Shown here: positions 18,057-27,117 of the stretch, piece after piece
Position numbering within the stretch: position 1 is the first letter of the stretch
Layout: every line of letters begins with the position of its first letter
Assembly: GCA_965661115.1 (NCBI GenBank)
Contig: CBFICO010000007.1
Location: 1 to 52,679 of the forward strand
DNA: 52,679 bases
Direction of reading: 5' to 3'
Source of the DNA: UBA6770 sp965661115
GTDB taxonomy: Bacteria > Bacteroidota > Bacteroidia > Flavobacteriales_G > Salibacteraceae
The notes under the pieces: generated by a model
What the model saw: the letters and a program-made list of their open reading frames with translations, nothing else
What the model was told of the DNA's origin: nothing
Database searches by the model: none
Position numbers and translations under genes: made by a program

Positions 18057-18767
18057 TTATTGATTATACATATCTAAATAACTTTTAGTTTCGATAACGA
18101 CTATACCGCCAATTAAGTCTCCATATTGCGCAGGAACACCTCCTGTATAAATCCGCATAGATCCAATTGCAGCTGAAGGAAAAGCGTCATTTGTACCAAA
18201 TGATTTTACACCATCTATCAAATACACTACCGAACCTGCTCTTGCACCTCTAAAGTACAGAGGCTCACCCTCATCGGCTTGAAAAATATCTGAACTCTGT
18301 GCAGAAATCATAGTGGTTAAACTCGTTTTAGTTGGCGATTTGGTAAAGGTTTCTGGTAATACATCAATTGCCATGGGTTCAACTTTGTTGATTAATGGTA
18401 ACCTATAAGTAATTACTGTAAACTCAGTTCCAGTAATTGAGGCATACTCCATTGAATACTCCGGTAAGAACACTAATTCATCTCCTTTCACTTTAATGCC
18501 GTTTATTTTAAGTGTATCAAAGCCAAGGGAGGTTACCATTAAATTATAAGTTCCTGCCGGTAAAGGTTTTATCATAAACCTTCCATCCATATCGGTGCTA
18601 GCTCCCCTTAGCGTGCTACCGACGTAGGTAAACACGTTGGCACCAATTGCAGGTAAACCGTCTTGCCCCATAATTCTGCCTTTAATTACTCCATTGCCCA
18701 AGGCAAAACTTTCTAAAGTACTCAACAGCGCTATTGCCACTATTAAAGTTAATCTCTTCAAACTCAT
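18057..18767 (-). CDS. Exported TonB-plug protein without a barrel
   Basis: 236 residues: a signal peptide (~1-22), a carboxypeptidase-regulatory-like beta-sandwich (~27-105; GVIKGRIMGQDGLPAIGANV, GRFMIKPLPAGTYNLMV), then a TonB-receptor plug-like domain (~125-230; LYFRGARAGSVVYLIDGV, PSAAIGSMRIYTGGVPAQYG, GGIVVIETKSY). A full receptor would continue for about 500-700 residues of barrel. Here the stop follows at once and the sigma gene begins 15 bases later, so there is no room for a decayed barrel. It looks like a naturally short protein, not a truncation. Likely periplasmic or surface-attached; it may bind TonB, a receptor or the neighbouring TPR protein. Confidence 0.85.
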   Translation of the reverse strand: MSLKRLTLIVAIALLSTLESFALGNGVIKGRIMGQDGLPAIGANVFTYVGSTLRGASTDMDGRFMIKPLPAGTYNLMVTSLGFDTLKINGIKVKGDELVFLPEYSMEYASITGTEFTVITYRLPLINKVEPMAIDVLPETFTKSPTKTSLTTMISAQSSDIFQADEGEPLYFRGARAGSVVYLIDGVKSFGTNDAFPSAAIGSMRIYTGGVPAQYGDLIGGIVVIETKSYLDMYNQ

Positions 18768-18870
18768 AGCTCTAATTTTAAATCCCGCAAGGGGTTGTTT
18801 CTGCTATAGGGATGCAGAAATCCTAAAAATTCCATAAAGAATTTTAGAAAAAATTACAAGTACTTGATAA

Positions 18871-19653
18871 TCATATGATTTTCTTAATCAATCTAAGCTT
18901 GTGCGAGTAGGTTTTGGTATCCACATTATAAATACCTTGGTGGTCAATTTTATCGATTCTAACTTTTCCGCTGGCATGAATAATTTCGTTTTCGTTCATT
19001 AGAATACCAACGTGAATAATACTTCCTTCTTCATTATCGAAAAAAGCTAAATCACCATCTGCTGCTTCCTCCACAAAACTAAGTGTAGTTCCAATTTCGG
19101 CTTGTTGGTAGGCATCGCGCGGCAATTTTTTACCAGCAATTTTATACACCATTTGAGTAAAACCAGAGCAGTCAATGCCAAAAGGAGATTTACCTCCCCA
19201 TAGGTAAGGCGCATTTTGGTAAAGCAAAGCATTCTCCAGGATTTTTGAACGCGACAATTCAGCTTTGCTGTGTACACTGTTTCCTTCAAACACAAATGAT
19301 TTATTACCTAAAGTGACTTGTTGATTATTCAAATTTGGAAGCGAACTCCCCATTACAATGGGTTGCAATTCGTTATTGTGCGCGTTTTGGATAATGTTTA
19401 CCAAGTCGGTACAACTGTGCCACTCTCTCGAAACCTCGACTTGCTCGTATTCTTCTTTTGAAATCTCATTGCATTGGTTTCTATCAATCCAGCATTCGTA
19501 TTTATCGTATGCATTGCGGACCTTAACCCATTTGGCCCGTTCTTCAATTATTTTGTAGTGATCGCCAAATAATAATTGAGTAACCATTTGTGCTTTGTCC
19601 CTTGGTTCCTCCCTTCCGGGCACAATGCTTAATATGCTTATACCGTATTTCAC
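18871..19653 (-). CDS. NlpC/P60 cell-wall peptidase with SH3 domains
   Basis: A C40-family cysteine peptidase of 260 residues; cuts peptide links in peptidoglycan fragments. An N-terminal SH3-like part (~1-65) has PGREEPRDKAQMVTQLLFGD, then a linker or second SH3, then the catalytic domain (~130-260) with YLWGGKSPFGIDCSGF. Numbered from the GTG start, C162, H214 (IIHVGI) and H226 (IIHASG) form the triad. There is no signal peptide, as in the cytoplasmic dipeptide-recycling members. No ATG is available: GTG at 19653 gives the usual family start VKYGISILSIVP, while the TTG at 19662 would add three residues. The 95 bases between this and the DinB gene hold nothing clear. Confidence 0.9.
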   Translation of the reverse strand: MKYGISILSIVPGREEPRDKAQMVTQLLFGDHYKIIEERAKWVKVRNAYDKYECWIDRNQCNEISKEEYEQVEVSREWHSCTDLVNIIQNAHNNELQPIVMGSSLPNLNNQQVTLGNKSFVFEGNSVHSKAELSRSKILENALLYQNAPYLWGGKSPFGIDCSGFTQMVYKIAGKKLPRDAYQQAEIGTTLSFVEEAADGDLAFFDNEEGSIIHVGILMNENEIIHASGKVRIDKIDHQGIYNVDTKTYSHKLRLIKKII

Positions 19654-19748
19654 GCTAGGCAAATAAAAGGCTTTGCTTTTGGGCTTTGTTTGCTGTAGGC
19701 TTTTAGTTTTTAACGAATTGAATCGGAATTATTAACAGAAAAATTTCC

Positions 19749-20207
19749 TTAAAGTGATTTCTTCTGAGCCATTATGTATCCTAGATGCAAGGCCTCGTGC
19801 AAATTATTAAAAGCAATTGCTTCTTCAACTGAATTTAATTGCACGCCGTAACTTGCGGTATATACGTTAAAGTTGGTTAGATTTCCTTCCGTATACGCTT
19901 CTTCGGTAAGGTCAACCAATTTGGTAAGATTAGATTTGAAATAGTTTAAATCTGCCTATAAATTCCTGGTTGAATCTGGTGCACTTCCTTTGCGATAGGC
20001 GTCAATAATATCATCGGGAATTTGGGTTTCCATATTTGCCAACTTAAAACATAACAAATGCTGAGTTACCAAAATATGACCAAAATTCCAGAGTATATTG
20101 TTGTTGAAACCAACAGGTTTTTTAGTTAATTCGTCTATACTCAAGCCTTCAATTGCACCGAATAGTCTTTCTCTGGTTATACGGTTGTATACAAATTGTA
20201 ATTTCAT
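19749..20207 (-). pseudogene. DinB-family protein interrupted by an in-frame amber codon
   Basis: The first 83 codons (20207 to 19959) end at TAG (19956-19958); the same frame then continues for 68 more codons to TAA (19749-19751). Together they make 152 residues, the normal size for DinB-like four-helix metalloenzymes. The second half carries FNNLHEALHLGYIMAQKK, whose HxxxH is part of the family metal triad; the first His is in NFGHILVTQH. So the nonsense codon removes two of the metal ligands. One base change (for example CAG to TAG) explains it. Its ATG overlaps the stop of the upstream transporter gene (TAATG). TAG ends other intact genes here, so suppression is unlikely. A sequencing error remains possible. 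Confidence 0.85.
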
Positions 20208-22417
20208 TATTCTATTGCTTTATCGTTGTAAGCACTCACAAATAAAGTATTTCCGAGATTTGGTAAATCGTTAAATAAGTCGCCACCACGTTGATCTAAA
20301 GCCTGACTAGTATAACCCAAAATAGTTAAATCTGCATCTCCAGATTTTTGTTCAATTACCCTAGAAATGAGTTCACCTGCTTGCGGAATAAGCTCAATAT
20401 TCTTTGGTGAAATAGGTAATCTTCCTGTTGCAATTAAATCAGTAAGTGCATTCTTTTTTGTTTCATACTCACCTTTAGAATAACCACTAAATATTTTAAT
20501 TTCTGAATGCTTCCAATCAGGATGACCGGTAAGGATATATGCAAGAAGAATCATAAGGTTCGAGTTCTCATAATCAGTGGCAGAAATCCAAACATGAATA
20601 GACTTTTTGTAGCCAAAACCTTTGTAGGTAGTCCTTAAAATACATACATCGAAGTTGGTAGCATGCAACAAACCATAATTATCAATTACCTCTTTTAGTT
20701 TCGATTGATCTTCATCGCTGTATTCAAATAGTATAAGATTATTACCGCTACCTGAAACGCCGCTTAATTGAATACTTTGGGCAATTGCAGAAGTATAAGA
20801 TGGTGAAACAATGGTATCTAAATACACCCTGGATTGGGTGCCCTTGATTAGAGAGATAAGACGGCGTTTTGTCTTTTTAGAATCCTTATAGGTTTGCTTA
20901 TCTAAAAAGCCTTTGATAAAATGAATGTAGGTTCCAAAACCATATTTATGCGATAACCATCTTACAAAATCTAACGACGTTGTTCGTTTAAAGGTATCGG
21001 CAGAAAGGCAAATTATGAACGGCCTCCAACCTTGTTCGTTTGAAGTAGCTCTTTTTTGAATGTAAACCGAAAGTCTTCTGTTCATTTGGAACAGCACGCC
21101 TCTTAGCAGTTTTGCAACATCTCTCTCTGTATTTCCAACCGATATTGCCCATCGATAAATAGCTGCCATAATCAAAATTGATAAGAAAGCATAAGCTGTA
21201 TTCATCTTAAACATGAGGTAAAAACATAGAATAGCTCCCATTAAAGACAGGTACCACTTTGAACGGAATGTTGGTCTGTAACTCGGGTCCGAAGCAAAGT
21301 GCTCTAAGAACGAAATCAAACAAATGGCACCGTAGGTTACCATAAAAAACATGGAGATGATCTCTGCTACAAAGTCGATATCACCAATTGCAACGAAAAC
21401 AAAACCGAATACGCATGTAACCAATGCAGCGTTAAAAGGCTCGAGTGTTTTACCTTTTCCCTTGGCAAACCACTGGCTCAAATTCATAGGAAATACCTTA
21501 TCCACTCCTAAAGCTTGGAGCGTTCTAGGAGCAATCATTATAGAGCCCAAAGCCGATGAAATTGCTGCGCAACCTAAACCAATTGGAATAATAGGCTCCC
21601 AAGTAGCGATTTTACCCATAATCAGCACATCGGTATTGGCTAGATCTTCTGGACTCGCAGAAAAAAACAATTTAAAAACTACCGCCACATACACTACAAT
21701 TCCAACAAGAGTAGCCCACATGGTTCCCGCAGGAATTGACTTTTTAGGGTCTTTTAAATCACCACTTAATCCAAGACCTGCAGCAATACCCGTAAACGCT
21801 GGAAAGATTATAGTAAAAACATAAAAGAAATTATCGGGCTTGGAAATAGTTGCGGTCATGTCTCCTGAGGATGGCGAATACGGAGTTCCTAAAAAGAACA
21901 TACCCAGAGAGGTAAGCAAAACCGCTACTACAATGTAGAGCGCCTTTACGCCAATATCGGCTCCTTTACTTAGCATTAGTAATGCTAGAAGCGCCATAAA
22001 TATTACTCCTGCTGAACGGTTATCAATATAAATCCCGTATTGATTGTAAATAATATCGGCTAACGGCTCAAATGATACGGCAAAGGCAATTACATAAAAT
22101 GCAACACTGATGGCTTGAGATAGGAAAAGTGCGATACCGATAGCTGCACCAATATTTAATCCGAACGAGCGCGAAATCATGTAATAAGCACCACCACCTT
22201 CTACTTTACTATTGGTAGCAATTTCTGCCACCGCCATAGCTGTTGGTATGGTAACCAAGTGACCCAGCACTACAATACCCAAGGTTCCGAGCAGGCCCAC
22301 ATGACCTACTGCATATCCAAATCTTAAGAATAGAATCGCACCGAGAATGGTACTTAATGCAGTCATAAAAACCGGCATTGTTCCCATGGTAGATTCCTTA
22401 TTGAGGTTTTCTGCCAT
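20207..22417 (-). CDS. SLC12-like cation-chloride cotransporter / amino acid permease family
   Basis: A 736-residue inner membrane transporter. Residues ~10-425 hold the twelve-helix APC-fold core; the start MPVFMTALSTILGAILFLRFGY has the unwound first helix of the SLC12 family (Na-K-Cl type), and KVEGGGAYYMISRSFG is the conserved TM3 entry. Residues ~430-736 form a long cytoplasmic C-terminal domain, as in SLC12 proteins, with alternating strands and helices like a USP-like fold. The ion set cannot be read from the sequence. It is followed by the DinB gene with a one-base overlap. A perfect -7 box lies 7 bases before the start, between it and recQ. Confidence 0.88.
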   Translation of the reverse strand: MAENLNKESTMGTMPVFMTALSTILGAILFLRFGYAVGHVGLLGTLGIVVLGHLVTIPTAMAVAEIATNSKVEGGGAYYMISRSFGLNIGAAIGIALFLSQAISVAFYVIAFAVSFEPLADIIYNQYGIYIDNRSAGVIFMALLALLMLSKGADIGVKALYIVVAVLLTSLGMFFLGTPYSPSSGDMTATISKPDNFFYVFTIIFPAFTGIAAGLGLSGDLKDPKKSIPAGTMWATLVGIVVYVAVVFKLFFSASPEDLANTDVLIMGKIATWEPIIPIGLGCAAISSALGSIMIAPRTLQALGVDKVFPMNLSQWFAKGKGKTLEPFNAALVTCVFGFVFVAIGDIDFVAEIISMFFMVTYGAICLISFLEHFASDPSYRPTFRSKWYLSLMGAILCFYLMFKMNTAYAFLSILIMAAIYRWAISVGNTERDVAKLLRGVLFQMNRRLSVYIQKRATSNEQGWRPFIICLSADTFKRTTSLDFVRWLSHKYGFGTYIHFIKGFLDKQTYKDSKKTKRRLISLIKGTQSRVYLDTIVSPSYTSAIAQSIQLSGVSGSGNNLILFEYSDEDQSKLKEVIDNYGLLHATNFDVCILRTTYKGFGYKKSIHVWISATDYENSNLMILLAYILTGHPDWKHSEIKIFSGYSKGEYETKKNALTDLIATGRLPISPKNIELIPQAGELISRVIEQKSGDADLTILGYTSQALDQRGGDLFNDLPNLGNTLFVSAYNDKAIE

Positions 22418-22423
22418 TGCTTA

Positions 22424-22431
22424 CAAATCTA
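22424..22431 (-). promoter_or_regulatory. -7 box for SLC12-like transporter
   Basis: On the minus strand TAGATTTG matches TAnnTTTG and ends 6 bases before the ATG at 22417. There is no TTG at the expected upstream distance. It implies that the transporter can be transcribed separately from recQ, from a nearly leaderless start. Confidence 0.45.
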
Positions 22432-22445
22432 TTTGCAAAGGGGGA

Positions 22446-24638
22446 TTAGTTAGCTACGTCGCTCATAAATTTGATTCGCATTAAACGAATTTCTTCTTCA
22501 GAGTAGTCTTCGTCTTCCAGCTCTTCCATGGCTTCTTCTATAGTTCCTGTTTCAGAATCCTCCATAAAATAGTCGTAGAGCTCTTCTTGCTTATCCTCAT
22601 CAATTAAATCGTCTAGATAATAGTCGAGGTTAACCTTGGTACCGGAATCAACAATATTTTCGATTTCGGTAAGTAACTCTTCCATGGTCATATCCTTAGC
22701 CGAAGCAATATCATCAAGTGGTCTTTTTCTATCAATATTTTGAATGATGTAAACTTTTTTCCCTGATTTATTTACTACCGATTTCACCACAATATCTTGA
22801 GGTCGTTCAATATCGTTTTCTTCGACATAGTCGGCAATCGCTTCAATAATTGCTACTCCATACTTTTTGGCCTTACCCTGCCCAACACCTTGAATATTGG
22901 CAAGCTCCTCTAAAGTAATTGGATATTGATTTGCCATATCCATTAAAGAAGGCTCCTGGAAAACCACAAAAGGCGGAACATTGTGCTCTTTTGCCACGGT
23001 TCTGGTAAGTTCCTTTAGCATTTGATAGAGCTTATCGTCCATAGCGGAACCTTGAGCTTTGGTATTTAAAATAAGGTTATCATCTTCTGCTCGTTCAATG
23101 TAATCGTGATCCAGAATAACCGTAAAAGGTTTAGGGTTTTCAATAAAATCTCTACCTTCAACGCTCAACTTAAGTACACCGTAGGTTTCAATATCTTTTA
23201 CTAAAAGCCTTGCAACAGTAGTTTGACGAATTACCGCCATCCAAAACTTAGGATCTTTCTCTTTACCCGCTCCGTAACTTGGAATAATATCGTGTCTGAA
23301 AGATTTGATTTGAGAATTGCTCTTGCCGACAAGTATTTCAATAATGTACTTAGCTTTTGCCGTTTCTTTTAGCTCAGAAATACATTGCAACAACAACTTA
23401 ACCCATTTGGAACCCTCTTCACGTGGTCTTGGATTAACGGCATTGTCGTCCATCTTTGCTCCTTCCCCATTCTCTTCGTCAAACTCTTCTCCGAAATAGT
23501 GTAAAAGAAACTTTCGGCGACTCATGGCGGTTTCGGCATAAGCAACTACTTCTTCCAATAATTGTTTGCCAACTTCTTGCTCTGCAACAGGCTTTCCCTG
23601 CATAAATTTCTCGAGCTTTTCAATGTCTTTGTAATCGTAGAAAGCCAAACAATGTCCTTCGCCACCATCTCTACCCGCACGACCAGTTTCTTGGTAATAT
23701 CCCTCTAAACTCTTTGGCATATCGTGGTGAATTACAAAACGAACGTCTGGTTTGTCGATTCCCATACCAAATGCAATAGTTGCCACAATTACGTCAACAT
23801 CTTCGTTAAGAAACATGTCTTGATTTTTAGCACGAGTACTCGCATCAAATCCAGCATGGTAAGGCAAAGCTTTTATACCATTGACTTGCAGTGTTTCGGC
23901 TATCTCCTCAACCTTTTTGCGACTCAAACAATATATAATTCCCGATTTTCCTTGACGCTCTTTTACAAAGCGAATCAGTTGCTTAACGAGCTCAACTTTG
24001 GGTCTTACCTCATAAAAAAGATTGGTTCTATTAAAGGATGCCTTAAACACTTTGGCATCGCTCATTCCTAAGTTCTTTTGAATATCACCTTGAACTTTTG
24101 GTGTTGCAGTGGCGGTTAAAGCCATTACAGGGATATCTGAATCGATACCCTTTATCATCTCTTTTATTCTACGATATTCAGGTCTAAAATCGTGTCCCCA
24201 CTCCGAAATACAGTGTGCCTCATCAACCGCAACAAAGCTTATTTTAAGCTCCTTGAAAAAATCTATTGTTTCTTTTTTATTAAGCGTTTCGGGGGCTACG
24301 TATAGCAATTTGGTTTTACCTGCTCTTAAATCATCTTTTACTCGAATCTGCTCACTTCTATTTAGCGATGAATTTAAAAAGTGCGCTATATGGTCTTCTT
24401 CAGAATGTCCCCTTATGCTATCAACTTGGTTTTTCATTAATGCAATAAGCGGAGAAATTACAATGGCAGTACCTTCAACAATTAATGCCGGAAGTTGATA
24501 ACATAATGATTTTCCGCCTCCAGTTGGCATAATTACAAAAGTGTCATTGCCCGAAATTACACTTTGAATTATGTCTTCTTGGTCTCCTTTAAATGCATCA
24601 AAGCCAAAATGCTTTTTTAGTGCTGCTTGTAAATCCAT
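22446..24638 (-). CDS. recQ: ATP-dependent DNA helicase RecQ, zinc-site cysteines absent
   Basis: A 730-residue 3'-5' helicase for recombination and fork repair. Helicase motifs are intact: PTGGGKSLCYQ (K43), DEAH 139-142 followed by CISEWGHDFRPEYR, and GRAGRDGGEGHC near 319-330. The RQC region follows, then an HRDC domain (~530-610) and an acidic tail with a helical RecQ C-terminal extension. Where most RecQ proteins hold zinc with four cysteines, this one has SRRKFLLHYFGEEFD then MDDN (371-399) with no cysteine. The same loss seems common in flavobacterial RecQ from memory. Cytoplasmic; starts at ATG 24638. Confidence 0.96.
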   Translation of the reverse strand: MDLQAALKKHFGFDAFKGDQEDIIQSVISGNDTFVIMPTGGGKSLCYQLPALIVEGTAIVISPLIALMKNQVDSIRGHSEEDHIAHFLNSSLNRSEQIRVKDDLRAGKTKLLYVAPETLNKKETIDFFKELKISFVAVDEAHCISEWGHDFRPEYRRIKEMIKGIDSDIPVMALTATATPKVQGDIQKNLGMSDAKVFKASFNRTNLFYEVRPKVELVKQLIRFVKERQGKSGIIYCLSRKKVEEIAETLQVNGIKALPYHAGFDASTRAKNQDMFLNEDVDVIVATIAFGMGIDKPDVRFVIHHDMPKSLEGYYQETGRAGRDGGEGHCLAFYDYKDIEKLEKFMQGKPVAEQEVGKQLLEEVVAYAETAMSRRKFLLHYFGEEFDEENGEGAKMDDNAVNPRPREEGSKWVKLLLQCISELKETAKAKYIIEILVGKSNSQIKSFRHDIIPSYGAGKEKDPKFWMAVIRQTTVARLLVKDIETYGVLKLSVEGRDFIENPKPFTVILDHDYIERAEDDNLILNTKAQGSAMDDKLYQMLKELTRTVAKEHNVPPFVVFQEPSLMDMANQYPITLEELANIQGVGQGKAKKYGVAIIEAIADYVEENDIERPQDIVVKSVVNKSGKKVYIIQNIDRKRPLDDIASAKDMTMEELLTEIENIVDSGTKVNLDYYLDDLIDEDKQEELYDYFMEDSETGTIEEAMEELEDEDYSEEEIRLMRIKFMSDVAN

Positions 24639-24801
24639 TCTTGAAAATTCGTTCGAGTTACTTAAAATCTAAAAATAGAACATTATTGCCTTAACTAGGT
24701 ACATATTTCTACTATAAATGATTCAATTTGTCTAATATTTTTCACAACAATCTAAAACTATTTGTGATTAACAATTCAGGAAATAACAATATCTGATTTA
24801 T

Positions 24802-24809
24802 TACTTTTG
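24802..24809 (+). promoter_or_regulatory. -7 box for DUF6580 gene
   Basis: TACTTTTG fits TAnnTTTG exactly, 18 bases before ATG 24828. An in-frame TTG at 24807 lies inside this box and is therefore not the start. No TTG at the normal -33 distance is seen. Confidence 0.6.
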
Positions 24810-24827
24810 CCGTTCAAATTTGAAGCT

Positions 24828-25376
24828 ATGAATAGAGGGAATTTAATTTTTGTATCGTCTTTAGTTTTGATTGCGGGTTTGAGCCGTTTGTTGCCACACC
24901 CACCAAACTTCACGGCTCTTGGTGCAATGGCATTATTTGGAGGCGCAGCTTTATCAAATAAATTCCTAAGAATTTTAATGCCTTTAGCCGCACTATTTGT
25001 AAGCGATTTGGTATTAAACAATACCGTTTATGGCTCGCATGAAGGGTTTCAATTATTTTACCCCGGAGCTGTTTGGACATACTTAGCATTTACACTTATT
25101 GCGATTGTTGCTCCAATGATTATTAAGAAAATAAACGTTGGTAGTGTTCTTAAAGGAAGTTTAGCAACATCGTTAATTTTCTTTATTGTTTCGAATTTTG
25201 GTGCGTGGAGTACTGGAGTACTTTACCCATTAACCGCAGAAGGATTAAATACAGCTTATGTTGCAGCAATCCCGTTTTTTGGTAATACACTTGTAGGTGA
25301 TTTATTGTGTAGTGCTGTATTATTTGGCGGTTATTATTTAGTTGAAATGAAATTCCAGAAGCTAGTAAAAGCATAA
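24828..25376 (+). CDS. DUF6580-family membrane protein, putative transport component
   Basis: 182 residues with five or six membrane segments and short loops. The opening ISRLLPHPPNF-like pattern (here LSRLLPHPPNFTALGAMALF) and GNTLVGDLLCSAVLFGGYY near the end match a widespread Bacteroidota family that resembles S components of ECF vitamin transporters. The substrate is unknown and no energising ATPase lies nearby. The start at ATG 24828 was chosen over TTG 24807 because the latter overlaps the promoter box. It stands alone, divergent from recQ and convergent with the TPR paralogs. No riboswitch fold was recognised in the 189 bases upstream. Confidence 0.8.
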   Translation: MNRGNLIFVSSLVLIAGLSRLLPHPPNFTALGAMALFGGAALSNKFLRILMPLAALFVSDLVLNNTVYGSHEGFQLFYPGAVWTYLAFTLIAIVAPMIIKKINVGSVLKGSLATSLIFFIVSNFGAWSTGVLYPLTAEGLNTAYVAAIPFFGNTLVGDLLCSAVLFGGYYLVEMKFQKLVKA

Positions 25377-25390
25377 GGAACACAAATAAT

Positions 25391-25405
25391 GGATTTTGAA
25401 AATCC
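25391..25405. terminator. Weak hairpin between converging genes
   Basis: GGATTTT and AAAATCC form a 7-bp stem with a one-base loop at face value (fewer pairs in practice) in the 52-base gap. There is no immediate T-run on either side, although GGTTTTTT follows at 25422-25430. A weak terminator at best. Confidence 0.3.
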
Positions 25406-25428
25406 TGAGCAGAATTGTTTGGGGTTTT

Positions 25429-27114
25429 TTATTGCGTAGCTTTATCCCAAATCAACTTGGTAATTGGGTCTCCATTTCTAAAGTAATACACCCCACCCCA
25501 ATTGTATTTAATTTTCTGGTATTCTGTTCCTTTACTTCCTTTCACTACTATAACCTGCGTAATTTCTTTATTGCCCTTTTTCGATTTGTTTACGGTTTTT
25601 CCTTGCGGGTAAATTGAAGCTAGTTTAGATTGATATTCTACACTCTTTTTATCCATTTTTTCAAGTTCATCTTGAACTGAAGGTTGCGCTGAATTTGGAT
25701 CTGGTTCTGCCATTTTTTGAGCATTAGCTACGCCGGCAATTGCTTCCTCAGAACTTGGATTTAGGTCTTTAGCCTTATTGTAAAAATACAGCGCTTGCTT
25801 TTTATTTCCGCTAGCAACCGATTTTTCTGCCAAACTTAGATACTTGTTAAAGTCTTCTTCCTTCTGCTTTTGTGCCTGCAAATCCGCTTTTTCCTGCGCA
25901 ATCCGCTCAGCTTCCCGTTCTTGTTTAACGGCGTTTACTTTCTGCTGTTCTAATGCTATTTCGTTACTTTCTGGCTTAATGGCCTTAGCTTGATTCAAGA
26001 ACGCTTCTGATGCTTCGATATCTCCAAGAGCTCTGGCGTTTTTTGCGTCAACTAATAAGTTATTAAACTTGTTTTCGGTTGCTTCTTTTGCTTCTTGTTC
26101 GGCTACTTTTTTCTCGCTTTGCTCCAACTTTTTTGATGCTAAAATTGCATCAGGATTAATGTCTAACGCTTTGTTGTAATTCTCTGCTGCAGCAGTATAG
26201 TTGCCTTCAGCAAACGCTTTATCAGCCACCGCCAAATAATTATTGAACGAATTGGCTTGTTGTTCTTCTTGCTTTATTTCTTGAGCTATTAAGGCAATTT
26301 TTTGTTTTGGTAAACTTGCTGTGGGTTTAAGTGCGCCTGCCGCAATGTACTTTTCTGAAGCCCGCTGCAACTCACCGCTTTTATGCAGTTCCGCTGCTTC
26401 AGCTAGTAGGTTTTTATAGTCTTCTTCTTTCTTAAGTACCGTATTTATAGCGGTTAATTTCTGCTTTGCCTCTCCTTCTGGGTTTAAGAGTATAGCTTTT
26501 TCAAATAGACCTTTTGCATCCTCAAAACGCTTTGCATTTAATGCTTGGTTTCCCTGAACAACAAGATCTTCATATTCCTTTTTGTTTTGTTTTTCTACAA
26601 CCGCCTCTTGCTTCTCATATTCCTCCACTTTAGTTTCAACACTTGCCAATTCTTTTTTGCGCTTTCCAGTGTATTTGTAATCAATGGAAAACTCTGCCAT
26701 ATCGGTATCGTAATGAATTCTTGCTACGGGTTTTTCGAGTTTTGTTAGGTCAATGTCCTTATAGCTTTTAAAGAGTTCAATTTCTCCAATGCTCCAATCG
26801 TGGATGGTACTTTTTTCCTCTTCTGGAATATCGGAAATTAAATCTAACTCGAGTACCTTAGTTGCCATTCCCTCACCCGTAAAATGTAATTGAAACACTC
26901 CAGTATAAGGCATCAGGTATGAAAAGCTTCCTTCAGCGTCTACTTTTACTTGCTCAAAAAACGAATTGTTTTTAAAAACTTTTACCAGTGCGGAAGGGTA
27001 AGCTTCTCCCTTATGTTTTACCGATATATTAAACTTTAGTCCAGCATCTTCTTGAGAGAAAGAAGTGTTAAACCAAAGCAGAATAATTATTGAATATAAA
27101 GAACGAATAAGCAT
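25429..27114 (-). CDS. Exported TPR protein, largest of three tandem paralogs
   Basis: 561 residues with a signal peptide (~1-20). Residues ~25-150 form a beta-sandwich-like domain of the kind in its two neighbours, ending in LEKPVARIHYDTDMAEF. Residues ~185-480 carry at least six TPR-like units separated by helical, Lys/Glu-rich spacers (for example ALNAKRFEDAKGLFEKAILLNP, AFAEGNYTAAAENYNKALDINP). The last ~70 residues hold YPQGKTVNKSK, EYQKIKYNWGGVYYFRNGDP and a final W, a tail shared with the 402-residue neighbour. Third gene of a minus-strand operon, 3 bases after the second. Probably periplasmic or outer-membrane scaffold; its function is unknown. Confidence 0.8.
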   Translation of the reverse strand: MLIRSLYSIIILLWFNTSFSQEDAGLKFNISVKHKGEAYPSALVKVFKNNSFFEQVKVDAEGSFSYLMPYTGVFQLHFTGEGMATKVLELDLISDIPEEEKSTIHDWSIGEIELFKSYKDIDLTKLEKPVARIHYDTDMAEFSIDYKYTGKRKKELASVETKVEEYEKQEAVVEKQNKKEYEDLVVQGNQALNAKRFEDAKGLFEKAILLNPEGEAKQKLTAINTVLKKEEDYKNLLAEAAELHKSGELQRASEKYIAAGALKPTASLPKQKIALIAQEIKQEEQQANSFNNYLAVADKAFAEGNYTAAAENYNKALDINPDAILASKKLEQSEKKVAEQEAKEATENKFNNLLVDAKNARALGDIEASEAFLNQAKAIKPESNEIALEQQKVNAVKQEREAERIAQEKADLQAQKQKEEDFNKYLSLAEKSVASGNKKQALYFYNKAKDLNPSSEEAIAGVANAQKMAEPDPNSAQPSVQDELEKMDKKSVEYQSKLASIYPQGKTVNKSKKGNKEITQVIVVKGSKGTEYQKIKYNWGGVYYFRNGDPITKLIWDKATQ

Positions 27115-27117
27115 AAA

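Noticed and set aside
18823..18847. Hairpin CTAAAAATTC/GAATTTTAG as a terminator
   Set aside because: One-base bulge, AT-only stem and no T-run on the minus strand.
19956..19958. Read-through or recoding at the DinB amber codon
   Set aside because: TAG terminates other genes here and no recoding signal is seen; nonsense change or error is simpler.
24109..24498. 129-codon plus-strand frame
   Set aside because: Antisense to the helicase core of recQ, low-complexity Ser/Ile composition, no start context.
24639..24827. Riboswitch before the DUF6580 transport-like gene
   Set aside because: No conserved box or stable multi-stem fold could be recognised.
24807..24830. TTG start for the DUF6580 gene
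   Set aside because: It sits inside the -7 box TACTTTTG; ATG 24828 follows at a normal distance.
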